Assembly (NCBI RefSeq): GCF_946221935.1
Contig: NZ_CAMIGN010000001.1
Coordinates: 248,001 to 312,000, forward strand
DNA: 64,000 bases
Source of the DNA: an uncultured Corynebacterium sp.
GTDB lineage: Bacteria > Actinomycetota > Actinomycetes > Mycobacteriales > Mycobacteriaceae
Direction of reading: 5' to 3'
Position 1 is the stretch's first letter. Each line of letters opens with the position of its first letter. Below the pieces are notes generated by a model. The model did not search any database, was not told the origin of the DNA, and saw only the letters and a program-made list of their open reading frames with translations. Made by a program: the position numbers and the translations under genes. Positions 17,247 to 26,591 of this stretch are shown piece after piece.

Positions 17247-17663
17247 TTACTCCCGAACCTGCTTTCGTAGCTGTACGATGCGCACGCCTCCAACCAGCGC
17301 CATAATCAGTGCTCCGATGATCGCTGCGATCAGCATGCCCACGCCAATTGGGAAGGTCATCGTCCATGCAAAGAGCTGCAGCTCGGCGGATTCTTGATTC
17401 TGGAGGATGAAAACGAGCAACACAATCAGCAGCAGCACACCGACGATCAATCCGACCCACGTGGTGCCCGCCAGGGATTTCTTAACCTCGCGATGCTCTG
17501 GCTTTTGTACCGGTGCTGGAGTTGGTGTTGGAGTTGGTGTTGGAGTTGGTGTTGGGGTCGGTGCCGACGTTGGTCGTTGTACCGGTTCTGGCGTCTTTTC
17601 TGGTGACGCCGACTGCGGTGTCGGCTCGGGCTGCTGATTTAGGTTCTCGTTCATACCCACCAT
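17247..17663 (-). CDS. LapA-domain (DUF1049) membrane protein with Pro-Thr repeat
   Basis: A 138-residue protein. The N-terminal ~65 residues are Gln/Pro/Thr-rich and contain a run of PT dipeptides (about 34-47). Two membrane helices follow (WVGLIVGVLLLIVLLVFILQ and FPIGVGMLIAAIIGALIMALV), the layout of the LapA domain, and the protein ends with a short charged tail. Function in actinobacteria is unknown. It is convergent with cdsA, 15 bases away. The start may be ATG 17663 or ATG 17654. Confidence 0.8.
   Translation of the reverse strand: MVGMNENLNQQPEPTPQSASPEKTPEPVQRPTSAPTPTPTPTPTPTPTPAPVQKPEHREVKKSLAGTTWVGLIVGVLLLIVLLVFILQNQESAELQLFAWTMTFPIGVGMLIAAIIGALIMALVGGVRIVQLRKQVRE
17513..17567 (+). 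repeat. 12-bp tandem repeat coding for Pro-Thr
   Basis: About four tandem copies of a GTTGGTGTTGGA-type unit. On the minus strand it encodes the PT run of the LapA-like protein. Units are a multiple of three, so copy-number change would alter length but not frame. Confidence 0.85.
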
Positions 17664-17741
17664 TCAACGGCAAAAGCACCCTGGGTTCAGATTTCGGCGA
17701 TGTGAGGGTTACCCCCGGCCCGTGCAATAATGGGGCGCATA

Positions 17742-18839
17742 ATGGCTACACCAGTGAAACTTCAGTTTGCAGCACCCAAAAGGGGAATGCCGCCGGCGCA
17801 TATGGCGGATTTTGATTCGGAGACCTTGCAGCAGAAGGTCCAGGAGCTCGGTTTGCCGAAGTTCCGGGCAGATCAGATTCGGCGTCAATACTTCGGCCGC
17901 CTGCAGGGTGACCCGATGAAGATGACGGATCTGCCCGAGGCGAAGCGCGCAGCGGTGAAGGAGGCGCTGTTCCCAGAGCTTATGCAGCCCATCCGCAACA
18001 TGGAGGCCGACGACGGGGAGACGCGGAAGACCTTGTGGCGCTTGCACGATGGCACGATGCTGGAAAGCGTTCTCATGCGCTACCCGGATCGGGCGACGTT
18101 GTGCATTTCCTCTCAGGCCGGCTGCGGTATGGCCTGTCCCTTCTGTGCGACGGGGCAGGGAGGACTGGACCGTAACCTATCCATCGGTGAAATGGTGGAA
18201 CAGGCTCGCGCAGCTGCTGAGGTAATGCAGGACGAGGGCGGGCGCCTCTCCAATATTGTTTTTATGGGTATGGGTGAGCCGCTGGCGAACTATAAGCGCG
18301 TGGTGGAGACGATCCACAAGATCTCCGCTCCAGCTCCGGATGGCTTTGGCATTTCCCAGCGCAACATCACTGTCTCGACGGTGGGGCTGGCCCCGGCGAT
18401 TCGCAAATTGGCGGACGAGCAGATGAAGGTTCGTCTGGCGGTTTCGCTCCACACTCCGGACGACGAGCTGCGCGATGAACTCGTTCCCGTCAACAACCGT
18501 TGGTCGGTGGAGGAGGTACTGGATGCTGCCCGTTATTACGCCGACACCTCCGGGCGCCGCGTTTCCATCGAGTACGCCTTGATCCGCGATATGAATGATC
18601 AGCCTTGGCGCGCCGACCTACTGGGCAAGAAATTGCGTGGGGCGCTGGGCACGAAGGTGCATGTGAACGTTATTCCACTGAACCCAACTCCAGGCTCGAA
18701 GTGGGATGCCTCGCCAAAGGAAAGGCAGGATGAGTTCGTCCGCCGTGTGGAGGCTCAAGGTGTGCCCTGTACGGTGCGTGACACCAAGGGGCAGGAAATT
18801 GCCGCTGCCTGTGGCCAGCTAGCGGCAGAGGAACGGTAA
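17742..18839 (+). CDS. rlmN: 23S rRNA (A2503-C2) methyltransferase
   Basis: A 365-residue radical-SAM enzyme that methylates A2503 of 23S rRNA and A37 of some tRNAs. The 4Fe-4S motif [11 protein letters not shown] is present, as are [48 protein letters not shown] and the C-terminal region with the methyl-accepting-type Cys ([20 protein letters not shown]). Two in-frame ATGs exist; ATG 17742 is preferred because AATAAT/TAATGG at 17726-17733 looks like a -10 box just upstream. Confidence 0.95.
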   Translation: MATPVKLQFAAPKRGMPPAHMADFDSETLQQKVQELGLPKFRADQIRRQYFGRLQGDPMKMTDLPEAKRAAVKEALFPELMQPIRNMEADDGETRKTLWRLHDGTMLESVLMRYPDRATLCISSQAGCGMACPFCATGQGGLDRNLSIGEMVEQARAAAEVMQDEGGRLSNIVFMGMGEPLANYKRVVETIHKISAPAPDGFGISQRNITVSTVGLAPAIRKLADEQMKVRLAVSLHTPDDELRDELVPVNNRWSVEEVLDAARYYADTSGRRVSIEYALIRDMNDQPWRADLLGKKLRGALGTKVHVNVIPLNPTPGSKWDASPKERQDEFVRRVEAQGVPCTVRDTKGQEIAAACGQLAAEER

Positions 18840-18872
18840 AAAACTGCGCAGGCTGTTGGGAGCCTGCGCAGT
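18837..18872 (-). terminator. Terminator of the DUF2631 gene
   Basis: Perfect 12-bp stem ACTGCGCAGGCT / AGCCTGCGCAGT. Only the minus-strand reading has a T-run (complement of the A-run at 18838-18843), so it acts for the DUF2631 gene rather than rlmN. Confidence 0.85.
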
Positions 18873-18890
18873 GTAAGGGGGGAGCTAAAA

Positions 18891-19295
18891 CTAGCGGGTT
18901 ACCGATGCCGGATCGATGTTCTGTGCACGCAGCTCATCGTCGGACAGGTTGGAGTATGCGCCCGTGAGGTTCAGCTGGTCAGCGGACCATACCGGCTCTA
19001 CGTGCCCCTCGGGCTTGTTGCGAGCGGTCACAGTCTTGCGGGGCTTGCCCAAAGACGGACGAGCAGCCCACAGACCCACACCGAGAAAGACCACAACTGC
19101 CAGGGCGATCAGCCAGATGTTTTCCACATTGCCCTTGTGGTTGCCGAACAGCATGCCCAGCAAGAACAGGCCGCCGATAACACCGGCGGTGATGATTCCG
19201 CGACGCGGAAGCTCGCTCCAGCCCCAAGCCGCAGACGGAACGTCCGCGGTGGATACGCCGTTGTAAACTTCAGCTTCCTTAGAGTGGTGCGCCAC
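18891..19295 (-). CDS. DUF2631-family membrane protein
   Basis: A 134-residue small membrane protein with two helices (GIITAGVIGGLFLLGMLF and IWLIALAVVVFLGVGLW) and a hydrophilic C-terminus ending SDDELRAQNIDPASVTR. It fits the actinobacterial DUF2631 family (like Rv2876), commonly beside dxr. Function unknown. The GTG start is preceded by AGGAGGAAAC. It is divergent from dxr and has its own terminator. Confidence 0.85.
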   Translation of the reverse strand: MAHHSKEAEVYNGVSTADVPSAAWGWSELPRRGIITAGVIGGLFLLGMLFGNHKGNVENIWLIALAVVVFLGVGLWAARPSLGKPRKTVTARNKPEGHVEPVWSADQLNLTGAYSNLSDDELRAQNIDPASVTR

Positions 19296-19433
19296 CGTTT
19301 CCTCCTGAAGGTCAAAAAAATCTATCTCTCGTATTTTGACACATCGCGCCCGGTTTTTCCCTATCCGGACGTGTGCGTGCCCAGGAAAGTACCCAATTTA
19401 GGTGTGGAGGCGGGGCGTCCAGAAGAAAAGAAA

Positions 19434-19439
19434 TAGAAT
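19434..19439 (+). promoter_or_regulatory. -10 box TAGAAT for leaderless dxr
   Basis: TAGAAT ends 7 bases before GTG 19447, which fixes the dxr start downstream of several in-frame alternatives. Confidence 0.55.
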
Positions 19440-19446
19440 AGGCCGC

Positions 19447-20628
19447 GTGAAAAAGCGAGTAATAGTCCTTGGCAGCACCGGTTCCATCGGCACACAGGCA
19501 CTAGAGGTCATAGCGGATAACCCGGAGCGATTCGAGCTTGTAGGCATCTCCGCACACGGCTCCAAACCCGACGTGTTGGCGCAGCAGGTGCGCGAGTTTG
19601 GCCTGGACCTGCAATGCGTTGCTGTGGCCTCGGCGCGCACGGCGGATTGGTTGGACGGGGAATTCGGCAGCCGTTGCATCCGCGGGAAGGACTCCGCCCG
19701 CATGCTGGTCGAGGAAATCGGCCCGACGCTGGGGGAGAGCGACGTCATCCTTAATGCCCTCGTCGGCTCTTTGGGGCTTGACGCCACGTTGGCGACACTC
19801 GGCACGCAGGCCAAACTCGCCCTTGCTAACAAAGAATCGCTCGTCGCTGGCGGCCAGCTCGTGTTGAAAGCCGCGGACTCGGATCAGTTGATTCCCGTGG
19901 ATTCTGAACACTCTGCAATGGCTCAGTGCCTCCGTTCAGGGCGGGTAGATGAAGTGGACTCCCTAGTTCTGACAGCTTCCGGCGGCCCGTTCCGTGGCTA
20001 TACGCGTGCGCAGTTGGAGGACGTCACTCCGCTGCAGGCCGCCAACCATCCCACCTGGTCTATGGGGCAAATGAATACTCTGAACTCGGCCACCATGGTG
20101 AACAAGGGCCTGGAGCTCATTGAAGCAAGCCTGCTGTTCGGTATTCCCGCGGAAAAGATCGAAGTGACCGTTCACCCGCAGTCGATCGTGCACTCCATGG
20201 TTACTTTCATCGATGGTGCGACCATCGCTCAGGCCTCCCCACCATCGATGAAGCTGCCGATCTCGCTAGCTCTCGGCTGGCCGGATCGAATTGCCGACGC
20301 CCAACCCAAGCTGGACTTTTCCGGTGCCACCGACTGGCACTTCGAGCCCTTGGACGATGATGTCTTCCCGGCCGTGATGTTGGCGCGCCAGGCAGTCACT
20401 TCCGGCGGCACCATGCCTGCGGTCTATAATGCAGCGAACGAGGAAGCTGCTGTCGAGTTCCTAAACGGCAGGCTTAGCTTCCCCCGCATCGTGGATACGG
20501 TCGCAGCAACCATGGAGGCCTGCCAGCACCTGTCCGCCGAACCCAATGACTTGGAGGATGTGCTGGCCGCGGAGCGCGAAGCTCGGGCGAAGGCACACGA
20601 AAGGATGGCCACGTGGCTTTCGGACTAG
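19447..20628 (+). CDS. dxr: 1-deoxy-D-xylulose 5-phosphate reductoisomerase
   Basis: A 393-residue enzyme of the MEP isoprenoid pathway, turning DXP into MEP with NADPH; target of fosmidomycin. The NADPH motif [11 protein letters not shown] is at residues 8-18. Catalytic-site blocks [29 protein letters not shown] and [15 protein letters not shown] [15 protein letters not shown] are present. The frame is open to 19402, but the -10 box places the start at GTG 19447. It overlaps rip1 by 16 bases, so the two are coupled, and ispG of the same pathway follows. Confidence 0.95.
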   Translation: MKKRVIVLGSTGSIGTQALEVIADNPERFELVGISAHGSKPDVLAQQVREFGLDLQCVAVASARTADWLDGEFGSRCIRGKDSARMLVEEIGPTLGESDVILNALVGSLGLDATLATLGTQAKLALANKESLVAGGQLVLKAADSDQLIPVDSEHSAMAQCLRSGRVDEVDSLVLTASGGPFRGYTRAQLEDVTPLQAANHPTWSMGQMNTLNSATMVNKGLELIEASLLFGIPAEKIEVTVHPQSIVHSMVTFIDGATIAQASPPSMKLPISLALGWPDRIADAQPKLDFSGATDWHFEPLDDDVFPAVMLARQAVTSGGTMPAVYNAANEEAAVEFLNGRLSFPRIVDTVAATMEACQHLSAEPNDLEDVLAAEREARAKAHERMATWLSD

Positions 20629-21857
20629 GGGTACTTCTCTTCGCTCTAGGCATTGCCCTTTCCATCGCCCTGCACGAGGCAGGGCACCTTATCGCCGCCC
20701 GTATGTCCGGCATGCGGGTGAGGCGCTACTTCATCGGCTTTGGCCCGACGCTCTTTAGCTTCCGCAAGGGACACACTGAGTACGGGCTGAAAGCCATTCC
20801 CCTCGGCGGCTTTTGTGACATCGCCGGCATGACGAAGCTGGATGATATGACCGACGAGGAGCGCCCGTACGCCATGTACGACAAACCGGCGCACCGTCGC
20901 ATCTTCGTGATGCTGGGCGGCATCATCATGAACATCCTTCTGGCACTGGGAATTCTCTATGGAGTGGCTCTGGCCTGGGGACTGCCGGATCGCAGTGTGG
21001 TTTTCACTCCCACCGTCGAATCCACCCAGTGCGCCCCTGCAAACCAAAATGCGGACGGCACATTGCAGAAGTGTACGGGTGACGGGCCGGCGGCGGAGTC
21101 GGGCGTCAAGACCGGCGATACATTCCTTTCTGTCAACGGCGAAGAGACAGAAGATTTCCAAGCCTTCACTAAGGTCATTGCTGCCGAGGCCGAGCGCGCA
21201 AGCGACGACGGCAAGAAGGTCGGGGATCGCATTACCGTCCCCGCAGTCGTCGATCGCGGTGGTCAGCACAAGAATTTGGATCTCCAGATTCAACTTGTTG
21301 AGCGAGTAAACTCCGCGGGCAACACCATGACCTCAGGTGCTGTCGGCATTCGGGCGAAGCGTCCACAGCTCGTGATGAATCACTACAATCCCGCCAGCGC
21401 AGTCGGCGGAACCCTGGCCTTTACCGGGGGAATGGTCAATGACACTTTCCACGGACTCATTGAGCTGCCACAGCGCGTGCCCGGCGTGGTCGAATCCATC
21501 TTCGGTGGCCACCGTGCCGATGATTCTCCCATGAGTGTGGTGGGTGCTTCTCGCGTTGGTGGAGAGTTGGTGCAGTACCAGCAGTGGATGAGCTTCCTTT
21601 TGACCTTGGCGAGCCTGAATCTCTTCCTCGCCGCCTTTAACCTGGTGCCGCTGCCCCCGCTGGACGGCGGTCATATTGCCGTAGTGATCTACGAAAAGAT
21701 TCGGGATTTCTTCCGCCGTTTGCGCGGTAAGCAGCCGGGTGGTCCTGCTGACTACACCAAGCTCATGCCCCTGACCTATGCGGCCACAGCGGTTTTGTTG
21801 GTATTCGGCATCATTGTCATCATCGCCGATGTAGTGAACCCAATCCGGATCTTCTAG
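20613..21857 (+). CDS. rip1: Site-2 intramembrane metalloprotease (Rip1/RseP)
   Basis: A 414-residue M50 protease that cleaves membrane-bound anti-sigma factors and other substrates inside the membrane. The zinc motif HEAGH is at residues 21-25 within the first helix, and the second active-site motif PLPPLDGGH lies in a C-terminal helix. A PDZ-like region ([21 protein letters not shown]) lies near 150-210. The GTG start is inside the dxr end. It is placed between dxr and ispG as in mycobacteria; the link to isoprenoid synthesis is positional only. Confidence 0.93.
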   Translation: MAFGLGVLLFALGIALSIALHEAGHLIAARMSGMRVRRYFIGFGPTLFSFRKGHTEYGLKAIPLGGFCDIAGMTKLDDMTDEERPYAMYDKPAHRRIFVMLGGIIMNILLALGILYGVALAWGLPDRSVVFTPTVESTQCAPANQNADGTLQKCTGDGPAAESGVKTGDTFLSVNGEETEDFQAFTKVIAAEAERASDDGKKVGDRITVPAVVDRGGQHKNLDLQIQLVERVNSAGNTMTSGAVGIRAKRPQLVMNHYNPASAVGGTLAFTGGMVNDTFHGLIELPQRVPGVVESIFGGHRADDSPMSVVGASRVGGELVQYQQWMSFLLTLASLNLFLAAFNLVPLPPLDGGHIAVVIYEKIRDFFRRLRGKQPGGPADYTKLMPLTYAATAVLLVFGIIVIIADVVNPIRIF

Positions 21858-21920
21858 ATTCTCGCGGTAGAATCGGAAGGCAGTTTAACGGCATTCACGA
21901 CTGAAAGGTTGTCTTCGTTC

Positions 21921-23081
21921 ATGTCTGGTATTTCCCTGGGTATCCCCGACGGTCCGCCTCCGGTTTTGGCGCCGCGCCGCAAGACGCGCCAACTGATGGT
22001 CGGCGGGGTAGGGGTCGGCAGCGATCACCCTATCTCGGTGCAGTCGATGACCACGACGAAGACGCACGACGTCAACGCAACACTGCAGCAGATCGCTCAG
22101 CTGACCGCTTCCGGTTGCGATATTGTTCGCGTGGCGTGCCCGAAGACCGTCGACGCTGAGGCTCTGCCCGCTATTGCTAAGAAGTCCCCGATCCCGGTGA
22201 TTGCGGATATTCACTTCCAGCCGAAGTACATCTTCAGCGCTATCGACGCTGGTTGTGCTGCGGTGCGCGTGAACCCGGGCAATATCAAGGAATTTGACGG
22301 TCGAGTTAAGGAAGTTGCCAAGGCTGCTGGGGACGCTGGCATTCCGATTCGCATTGGCGTTAACGCCGGCTCGCTGGACAAGCGCATCATGGAAAAGTAC
22401 GGAAAGGCCACGCCCGAGGCTCTTGTGGAGTCTGCACTGTGGGAGGCCAGCCTGTTTGAGGAGCACGGTTTCGGCGATATCGCGATTTCCGTCAAGCACA
22501 ACGACCCGGTCGTGATGGTGGAGGCCTACCGCCAGCTTGCCGCTAAGTCGGATTACCCGCTGCACTTGGGAGTCACGGAAGCAGGCCCGGCTTTCCAAGG
22601 AACTATCAAGTCCTCCGTGGCTTTCGGTGCGCTGCTGGCCGAGGGCATCGGCGATACGATCCGCGTGTCTCTCTCCGCCGACCCTGTGGAGGAGATCAAG
22701 GTGGGCGACCAGATCCTGCAGTCGCTCAACCTGCGCCCCCGCAAACTGGAGATCGTGTCCTGCCCGTCCTGTGGCCGCGCCCAGGTGGATGTGTACAAGT
22801 TGGCCGACGAGGTTACTGCGGGCCTCGAGGGCATGGAGTTCCCGCTGCGTGTGGCCGTTATGGGGTGCGTCGTGAATGGCCCGGGCGAGGCCCGTGACGC
22901 CGACTTGGGCGTGGCCTCCGGCAACGGTAAGGGACAAATTTTCGTCAAGGGTGAGGTCATCAAGACTGTGCCCGAGGATCAGATTGTGGAAACCCTCATC
23001 GAGGAAGCTATGCGCATCGCCGATGAGGAGGGCCTTGAGGCTGTCGAAGGCCAGAAGGCCGATGTGCGGGTGACTAACTAG
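21921..23081 (+). CDS. ispG: (E)-4-hydroxy-3-methylbut-2-enyl-diphosphate synthase
   Basis: A 386-residue 4Fe-4S enzyme (GcpE) of the MEP pathway making HMBPP from MEcPP. The TIM-barrel part has [15 protein letters not shown] and VADIHFQ-type [10 protein letters not shown]; the cluster cysteines are in SCPSCGR and [20 protein letters not shown] 21921 follows GAAAGG. A TAGAAT at 21868 could give a separate promoter with a ~40-base leader. The end overlaps the convergent hrtA stop by 8 bases. Confidence 0.96.
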   Translation: MSGISLGIPDGPPPVLAPRRKTRQLMVGGVGVGSDHPISVQSMTTTKTHDVNATLQQIAQLTASGCDIVRVACPKTVDAEALPAIAKKSPIPVIADIHFQPKYIFSAIDAGCAAVRVNPGNIKEFDGRVKEVAKAAGDAGIPIRIGVNAGSLDKRIMEKYGKATPEALVESALWEASLFEEHGFGDIAISVKHNDPVVMVEAYRQLAAKSDYPLHLGVTEAGPAFQGTIKSSVAFGALLAEGIGDTIRVSLSADPVEEIKVGDQILQSLNLRPRKLEIVSCPSCGRAQVDVYKLADEVTAGLEGMEFPLRVAVMGCVVNGPGEARDADLGVASGNGKGQIFVKGEVIKTVPEDQIVETLIEEAMRIADEEGLEAVEGQKADVRVTN

Positions 23082-23796
23082 TCGCCATTTCTACCTCGCG
23101 GACCTTGCCGTCGACTAGCTCGATGCGGCGGTCCAGCCTGGTCAGCTGCTCCTGATCGTGGGAGACATAGAGCACAGGCGTGTGTCGCTCGCGCGCCAGA
23201 TCCACGATCAATTCGGTGACTCGCTGTGCATTGGTGGTATCCAGGGCCGCGGTCGGCTCATCAACCAGCAGCAGGGAGGGGTCATTCATTAGCGCGCGAG
23301 CCAGGTTTACACGAGCTTGCTGGCCGCCGGAAAGCTCGGAGACTTTCCCATCCTCGCGCCCTTCCAGGCCCACTTCCTTCAGCAAACGCTCGGCCTTTTC
23401 TTCCTGTTGACGCCACCTTTTCCCGCTGATACCGAATGGCTTATCCAGACGGTTCATCACCATGAGCTGTTCCTTAGCCGTCAGCGACGGCAGCAGGTTT
23501 GGCTGCTGGAACACGATGCCGAGGTGGCGACGACGGATTTCCGCTGCCTGGCGCCCCGCGACGGTGCCAAGTTCCAAAGTGGTTTCACCATGCAGAACGG
23601 CGGAGCCGGAGGTAGCGGTTTCCAGGCAGCCGATAATGGACAGCAGAGTGGATTTACCGGAGCCGGAGGGGCCGGTGATGCCTACGACCTCACCGGGGTC
23701 AACGTTGAAAGAAACGTCCGTGAGTAGGTTGCGCTTTGTGGTGCCGTCGGTGATCTCGAGGGAGATGTTCTTTACTTCAAGTGCTGGGAAGATCAT
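23074..23796 (-). CDS. hrtA: Heme-exporter-type ABC ATPase
   Basis: A 240-residue ABC ATPase of the LolD/MacB-like group. Walker [12 protein letters not shown]-loop [11 protein letters not shown], signature LSGGQQAR, Walker [13 protein letters not shown] and switch His YVSHDQ are all intact. Its ATG overlaps the hrtB stop (ATGA). The HrtA name rests on context: a permease of the FtsX type and a divergent LuxR-type two-component pair, placed between ispG and the pbp-map genes exactly as hrtBA-chrSA in C. glutamicum. Frame extensions to 24087 are an artefact of reading through hrtB. Confidence 0.85.
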   Translation of the reverse strand: MIFPALEVKNISLEITDGTTKRNLLTDVSFNVDPGEVVGITGPSGSGKSTLLSIIGCLETATSGSAVLHGETTLELGTVAGRQAAEIRRRHLGIVFQQPNLLPSLTAKEQLMVMNRLDKPFGISGKRWRQQEEKAERLLKEVGLEGREDGKVSELSGGQQARVNLARALMNDPSLLLVDEPTAALDTTNAQRVTELIVDLARERHTPVLYVSHDQEQLTRLDRRIELVDGKVREVEMATS

Positions 23797-24713
23797 GAGT
23801 TCATTGCCTTTCGCGGATCGACCTTCATGACGGGGATGATGGATAGGCCGGCGCCGAGCAGACCCGCAAGCAGCAGGATGGCAGCCGGAATAAGAGTGGT
23901 GTTGGTGGAGACATCCATGGGGATTCCCTCCAAGAACCCACCGACACCGACGGTGAGCAGGGTGCCCGCGGAAATGCCGACGATAAGGACGACCAATGCT
24001 TGGCCGACGGCGTCGGTCAGGATGCTGGAGCGGGTACCACCCAGGGCGACGGTGATCGCTACGCCGCGTAGGCGCTGCATTGTCCACACCGTGAAGAATG
24101 CGCCAAGCACCAGTGCGGAGATGACGTAGAGCAGTACGATCATCAGATTCAGGGAGGACTGCTCGCCCTTGTATGACGCGCTGGCATTCAGCGCCTCCTT
24201 GCCCTTCAACATGACCGTTCCGGTGATTGGCTCCGCGTCGTTGGAGACCACGCCAAAGGTGGAGCTGCCGGGCAGATTTTCTACCTCTTCGGTGCTCATC
24301 CAGTGGATGGGCTGGTGCTCTAGGTAAAGCTCTTCGCTGGGCTTGTTGCCGTTATCGGACATGGCGATGAATGACTGACCATCTGCATCTTTCGAGCGGG
24401 CCATAGTGACGACCTCGCCGCCACGGCTTTCAACCTCGCGGGCTTGGGCGTCACTAAGCGAACCAGTGCTGAGGGAAACAGTGCCGCCAGCATCGTTGAG
24501 CACGAGCTGTTGGTTGCTACCGACCTTGTACTCCAGTGCAGAGGCGGATTGGAAGCTCAGACCTGCGGATAGGGAGCTCAGCAGAGTGACCATAGCGGTG
24601 ATCAGCAAAACGGTGGTGATGATGAGCGCCGTCTTGCCGCGGGAACCGCGCAGTTCGCGTATCCCTTGGAACATAAATCCCCGGGTTGGGGTTAACGACT
24701 TATTGCTTAACAT
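23793..24713 (-). CDS. hrtB: Heme-exporter-type FtsX-like permease
   Basis: A 306-residue permease with four membrane helices (near residues 24-45, then three in the last ~110 residues: IVLLYVISALVLGAFFTVW, LVVLIVGISAGTLLTVGV, ILLLAGLLGAGLSI) and a ~150-residue extracellular loop, the FtsX/MacB layout. It is expected to export excess heme with HrtA (by family and context). ATG 24713 has TTAGGAG just upstream. The divergent promoter region with chrS carries a 27-bp dyad, the probable control site. Confidence 0.83.
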   Translation of the reverse strand: MLSNKSLTPTRGFMFQGIRELRGSRGKTALIITTVLLITAMVTLLSSLSAGLSFQSASALEYKVGSNQQLVLNDAGGTVSLSTGSLSDAQAREVESRGGEVVTMARSKDADGQSFIAMSDNGNKPSEELYLEHQPIHWMSTEEVENLPGSSTFGVVSNDAEPITGTVMLKGKEALNASASYKGEQSSLNLMIVLLYVISALVLGAFFTVWTMQRLRGVAITVALGGTRSSILTDAVGQALVVLIVGISAGTLLTVGVGGFLEGIPMDVSTNTTLIPAAILLLAGLLGAGLSIIPVMKVDPRKAMNS

Positions 24714-24754
24714 GCTCCTAATTCTGCGCGGGCAATAAGAAAAGCACATCGGGC

Positions 24755-24781
24755 AAAGTAGTAGTCCTCGACTCATACTTT
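24755..24781. promoter_or_regulatory. Concentric dyad in the hrtB/chrS promoter region
   Basis: AAAGTA-GT-AGTC-CTC-GACT-CA-TACTTT: two pairs of inverted arms share one centre at 24768. It lies between the divergent hrtB and chrS starts, so it is a candidate binding site for ChrA or another regulator of the heme-export genes. Confidence 0.5.
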
Positions 24782-24828
24782 AGGTGGAGGCGGGCTACAC
24801 CCTGCGCTCGCTAAACTTAGAAGCGACT

Positions 24829-25911
24829 ATGATTCACCAAGCTAAATCGAACAAGGTCGTAGCGCTGAATCGTGCGTGGTCCTACCTTGGGGTGGGCATA
24901 CACCTGCTGATGGCGCTGCTGATGGCCGTGACGGTCATTAAGGACGGCTGGTCGTGGAATGCCGCCGCCCTGTGCTTCATCTATGTGATGGGTCTGTGGC
25001 TGCGCCCCACTTGGCTGTGGCTGACTTTGGTTATCGCCACCTGGGCGTGCCTACTACTAGTTGCTCCGAGCGCGGCATTTATGGCGTTTGCGCTGTTCTT
25101 CCTATGCGTTGGTGTGCTACCAATGTGGCCAGCAATCGTCTGCAATGTAGTGGTGACGTTCCTGTCTATCTACCAGAGTGGCGAGGCCCTGGGGCCTATC
25201 GTTGCCGCAGTGGTGGCCACTGTCGTTGGCCTGGGCTTTAAAGAATTGCGCGACGAGGCCAGTGCCCGGGAGGCTGCGAGCCGACATGCCGGGGAGATGG
25301 GTGAGCGCACGCGCCTGGCAGGGGAGATCCACGATACGGTCGCACAAGGCCTAAGCTCCATTCACATGATTCTGCAGGCCGTAGAAAAGCGGGTGGAAGA
25401 TCCGGAGATCCTGGAAGATCTTCGCCTCGCCCGCACAACTGCCGAGGACAACCTGGCGGAAACTCGGCGCATTATCGCAGCCCTGCAGCCCGGCCCGCTG
25501 GTCGGCGGTGACCTGCCTATCGCATTGGCTCGTGTGTGCTCCGGCACGCCGATGGGGGAATCCCTAAGCTTTGAGGTCGAGGGGGCGCCCTACGATCTGG
25601 ATGAAAAGGCTGAACAGGAGCTGACGCGTATTACGCAATCGCTGGTTTCCAATGTGGTGAAGCACTCCGAGGCCACGCAGGCGCGAGTGACCTTGACCTA
25701 CCAGGAGGATCTACTGAGCCTGGATGTTGTCGACAATGGTCGTGGCATGGATGAGGAGCAGGTTCGCAAGATCGCCGCTGAAAAGCTGAGCCTCTCACCG
25801 CTAGGTCTAGCCGGTGTACGCCGCCGCGCTAACCTCATCGGCGCGACCATGCATGTAGAAAGCGCGCCCGATGCTGGCTGCGGCGTGTCTATCCAAATGC
25901 CGATCCGTTAG
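24829..25911 (+). CDS. chrS: Sensor histidine kinase, ChrS-like
   Basis: A 360-residue membrane histidine kinase of the NarL/HisKA_3 class. About five to six hydrophobic helices (residues ~8-145) form the sensor, with no large extracellular domain, as in heme sensors of the ChrS group. The phospho-accepting His168 is in AGEIHDTVAQGL, and the ATPase domain has SLVSNVVKHSEA, DNGRGMD and GLAGVRRRANLIGA. Start ATG 24829 is preferred over upstream starts at 24784. chrA follows after 9 bases. Heme sensing is inferred from neighbours, not seen directly. Confidence 0.85.
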   Translation: MIHQAKSNKVVALNRAWSYLGVGIHLLMALLMAVTVIKDGWSWNAAALCFIYVMGLWLRPTWLWLTLVIATWACLLLVAPSAAFMAFALFFLCVGVLPMWPAIVCNVVVTFLSIYQSGEALGPIVAAVVATVVGLGFKELRDEASAREAASRHAGEMGERTRLAGEIHDTVAQGLSSIHMILQAVEKRVEDPEILEDLRLARTTAEDNLAETRRIIAALQPGPLVGGDLPIALARVCSGTPMGESLSFEVEGAPYDLDEKAEQELTRITQSLVSNVVKHSEATQARVTLTYQEDLLSLDVVDNGRGMDEEQVRKIAAEKLSLSPLGLAGVRRRANLIGATMHVESAPDAGCGVSIQMPIR

Positions 25912-25920
25912 GAGTAGAGG

Positions 25921-26571
25921 ATGCCAGGAAATCTTCGCGTTCTGATCTGCGATGATCACCCGGTTGTTCGCGCTGGGATCGAGGCTATGCTGCGGGGAGC
26001 GAGCGATGTGGAGATCATCGGCTCCGTCGGTGAACCCGAGCAAGCCGTCGCAATTGCTGCCGCAGAGCAGCCCGATGTTGTGCTGATGGATCTGCGTTTT
26101 GGCGAAGGCCCCGGCAGTGAGGGTGCCGAGTCCGGGGGAGCGTGGGCAACCCGTGCAATCCGCAAGAATAGACCTGCCCCGCAGGTGTTGATCCTGACCA
26201 ACTACTCCACGGACAGTGACGTGCTCGGCGCTATTTCCGCTGGCGCAGTTGGTTACCTCCTTAAGGACTGTGCCCCAGAAGAACTGGCCGAGGGCATCCG
26301 CCAGGCCGCTGGCGGACAAACAGTGATGAACAATAACATCATCGGCAAGCTTCGGGGTCGCCTGGCCAATCCCTTTGAGTCCCTGACGAACCGCGAGCAG
26401 GAGGTCCTTACGCTTGCTAGCCAAGGCCTGTCGAACCGCGCAATTGCGAAGAACTTGATCCTCACCGAGGCAACGGTGAAGTCCCACATGGCGCATGTTT
26501 TCTCCAAACTCAACGTAAAAAATAGGACAGCTGCGGTTGCTGTGGCGAGGGAGCGCGGAATTATCGATTAG
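25921..26571 (+). CDS. chrA: LuxR-type response regulator, ChrA-like
   Basis: A 216-residue response regulator. The receiver has acidic residues in LICDDHPVVR, phospho-acceptor Asp57 in VLMDLRF and Lys in LLKDCAPEE. The C-terminal LuxR/NarL helix-turn-helix is LTNREQEVLTLASQGLSN...TVKSHMAHVFSKL. The receiver carries a Gly/Ser/Glu-rich insertion after the Asp (GEGPGSEGAESGG). It forms an operon with the kinase; by analogy it activates hrtBA and controls heme utilisation genes. Confidence 0.86.
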   Translation: MPGNLRVLICDDHPVVRAGIEAMLRGASDVEIIGSVGEPEQAVAIAAAEQPDVVLMDLRFGEGPGSEGAESGGAWATRAIRKNRPAPQVLILTNYSTDSDVLGAISAGAVGYLLKDCAPEELAEGIRQAAGGQTVMNNNIIGKLRGRLANPFESLTNREQEVLTLASQGLSNRAIAKNLILTEATVKSHMAHVFSKLNVKNRTAAVAVARERGIID

Positions 26572-26577
26572 CCCTGT

Positions 26578-26583
26578 TAATCT
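26578..26583 (+). promoter_or_regulatory. -10 box TAATCT for leaderless pbp
   Basis: TAATCT preceded by TGT (extended -10 like) ends 8 bases before ATG 26592. Confidence 0.5.
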
Positions 26584-26591
26584 CTGAGGCT

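Noticed and set aside
17513..17606. Tandem repeats resembling a small CRISPR or satellite
   Set aside because: Units are 12 bp without spacers and encode an in-frame Pro-Thr run.
23797..24087. N-terminal extension of hrtA
   Set aside because: It is out-of-frame reading of hrtB. ATG 23796 overlaps the hrtB stop in the usual coupled way and starts the ABC domain correctly.
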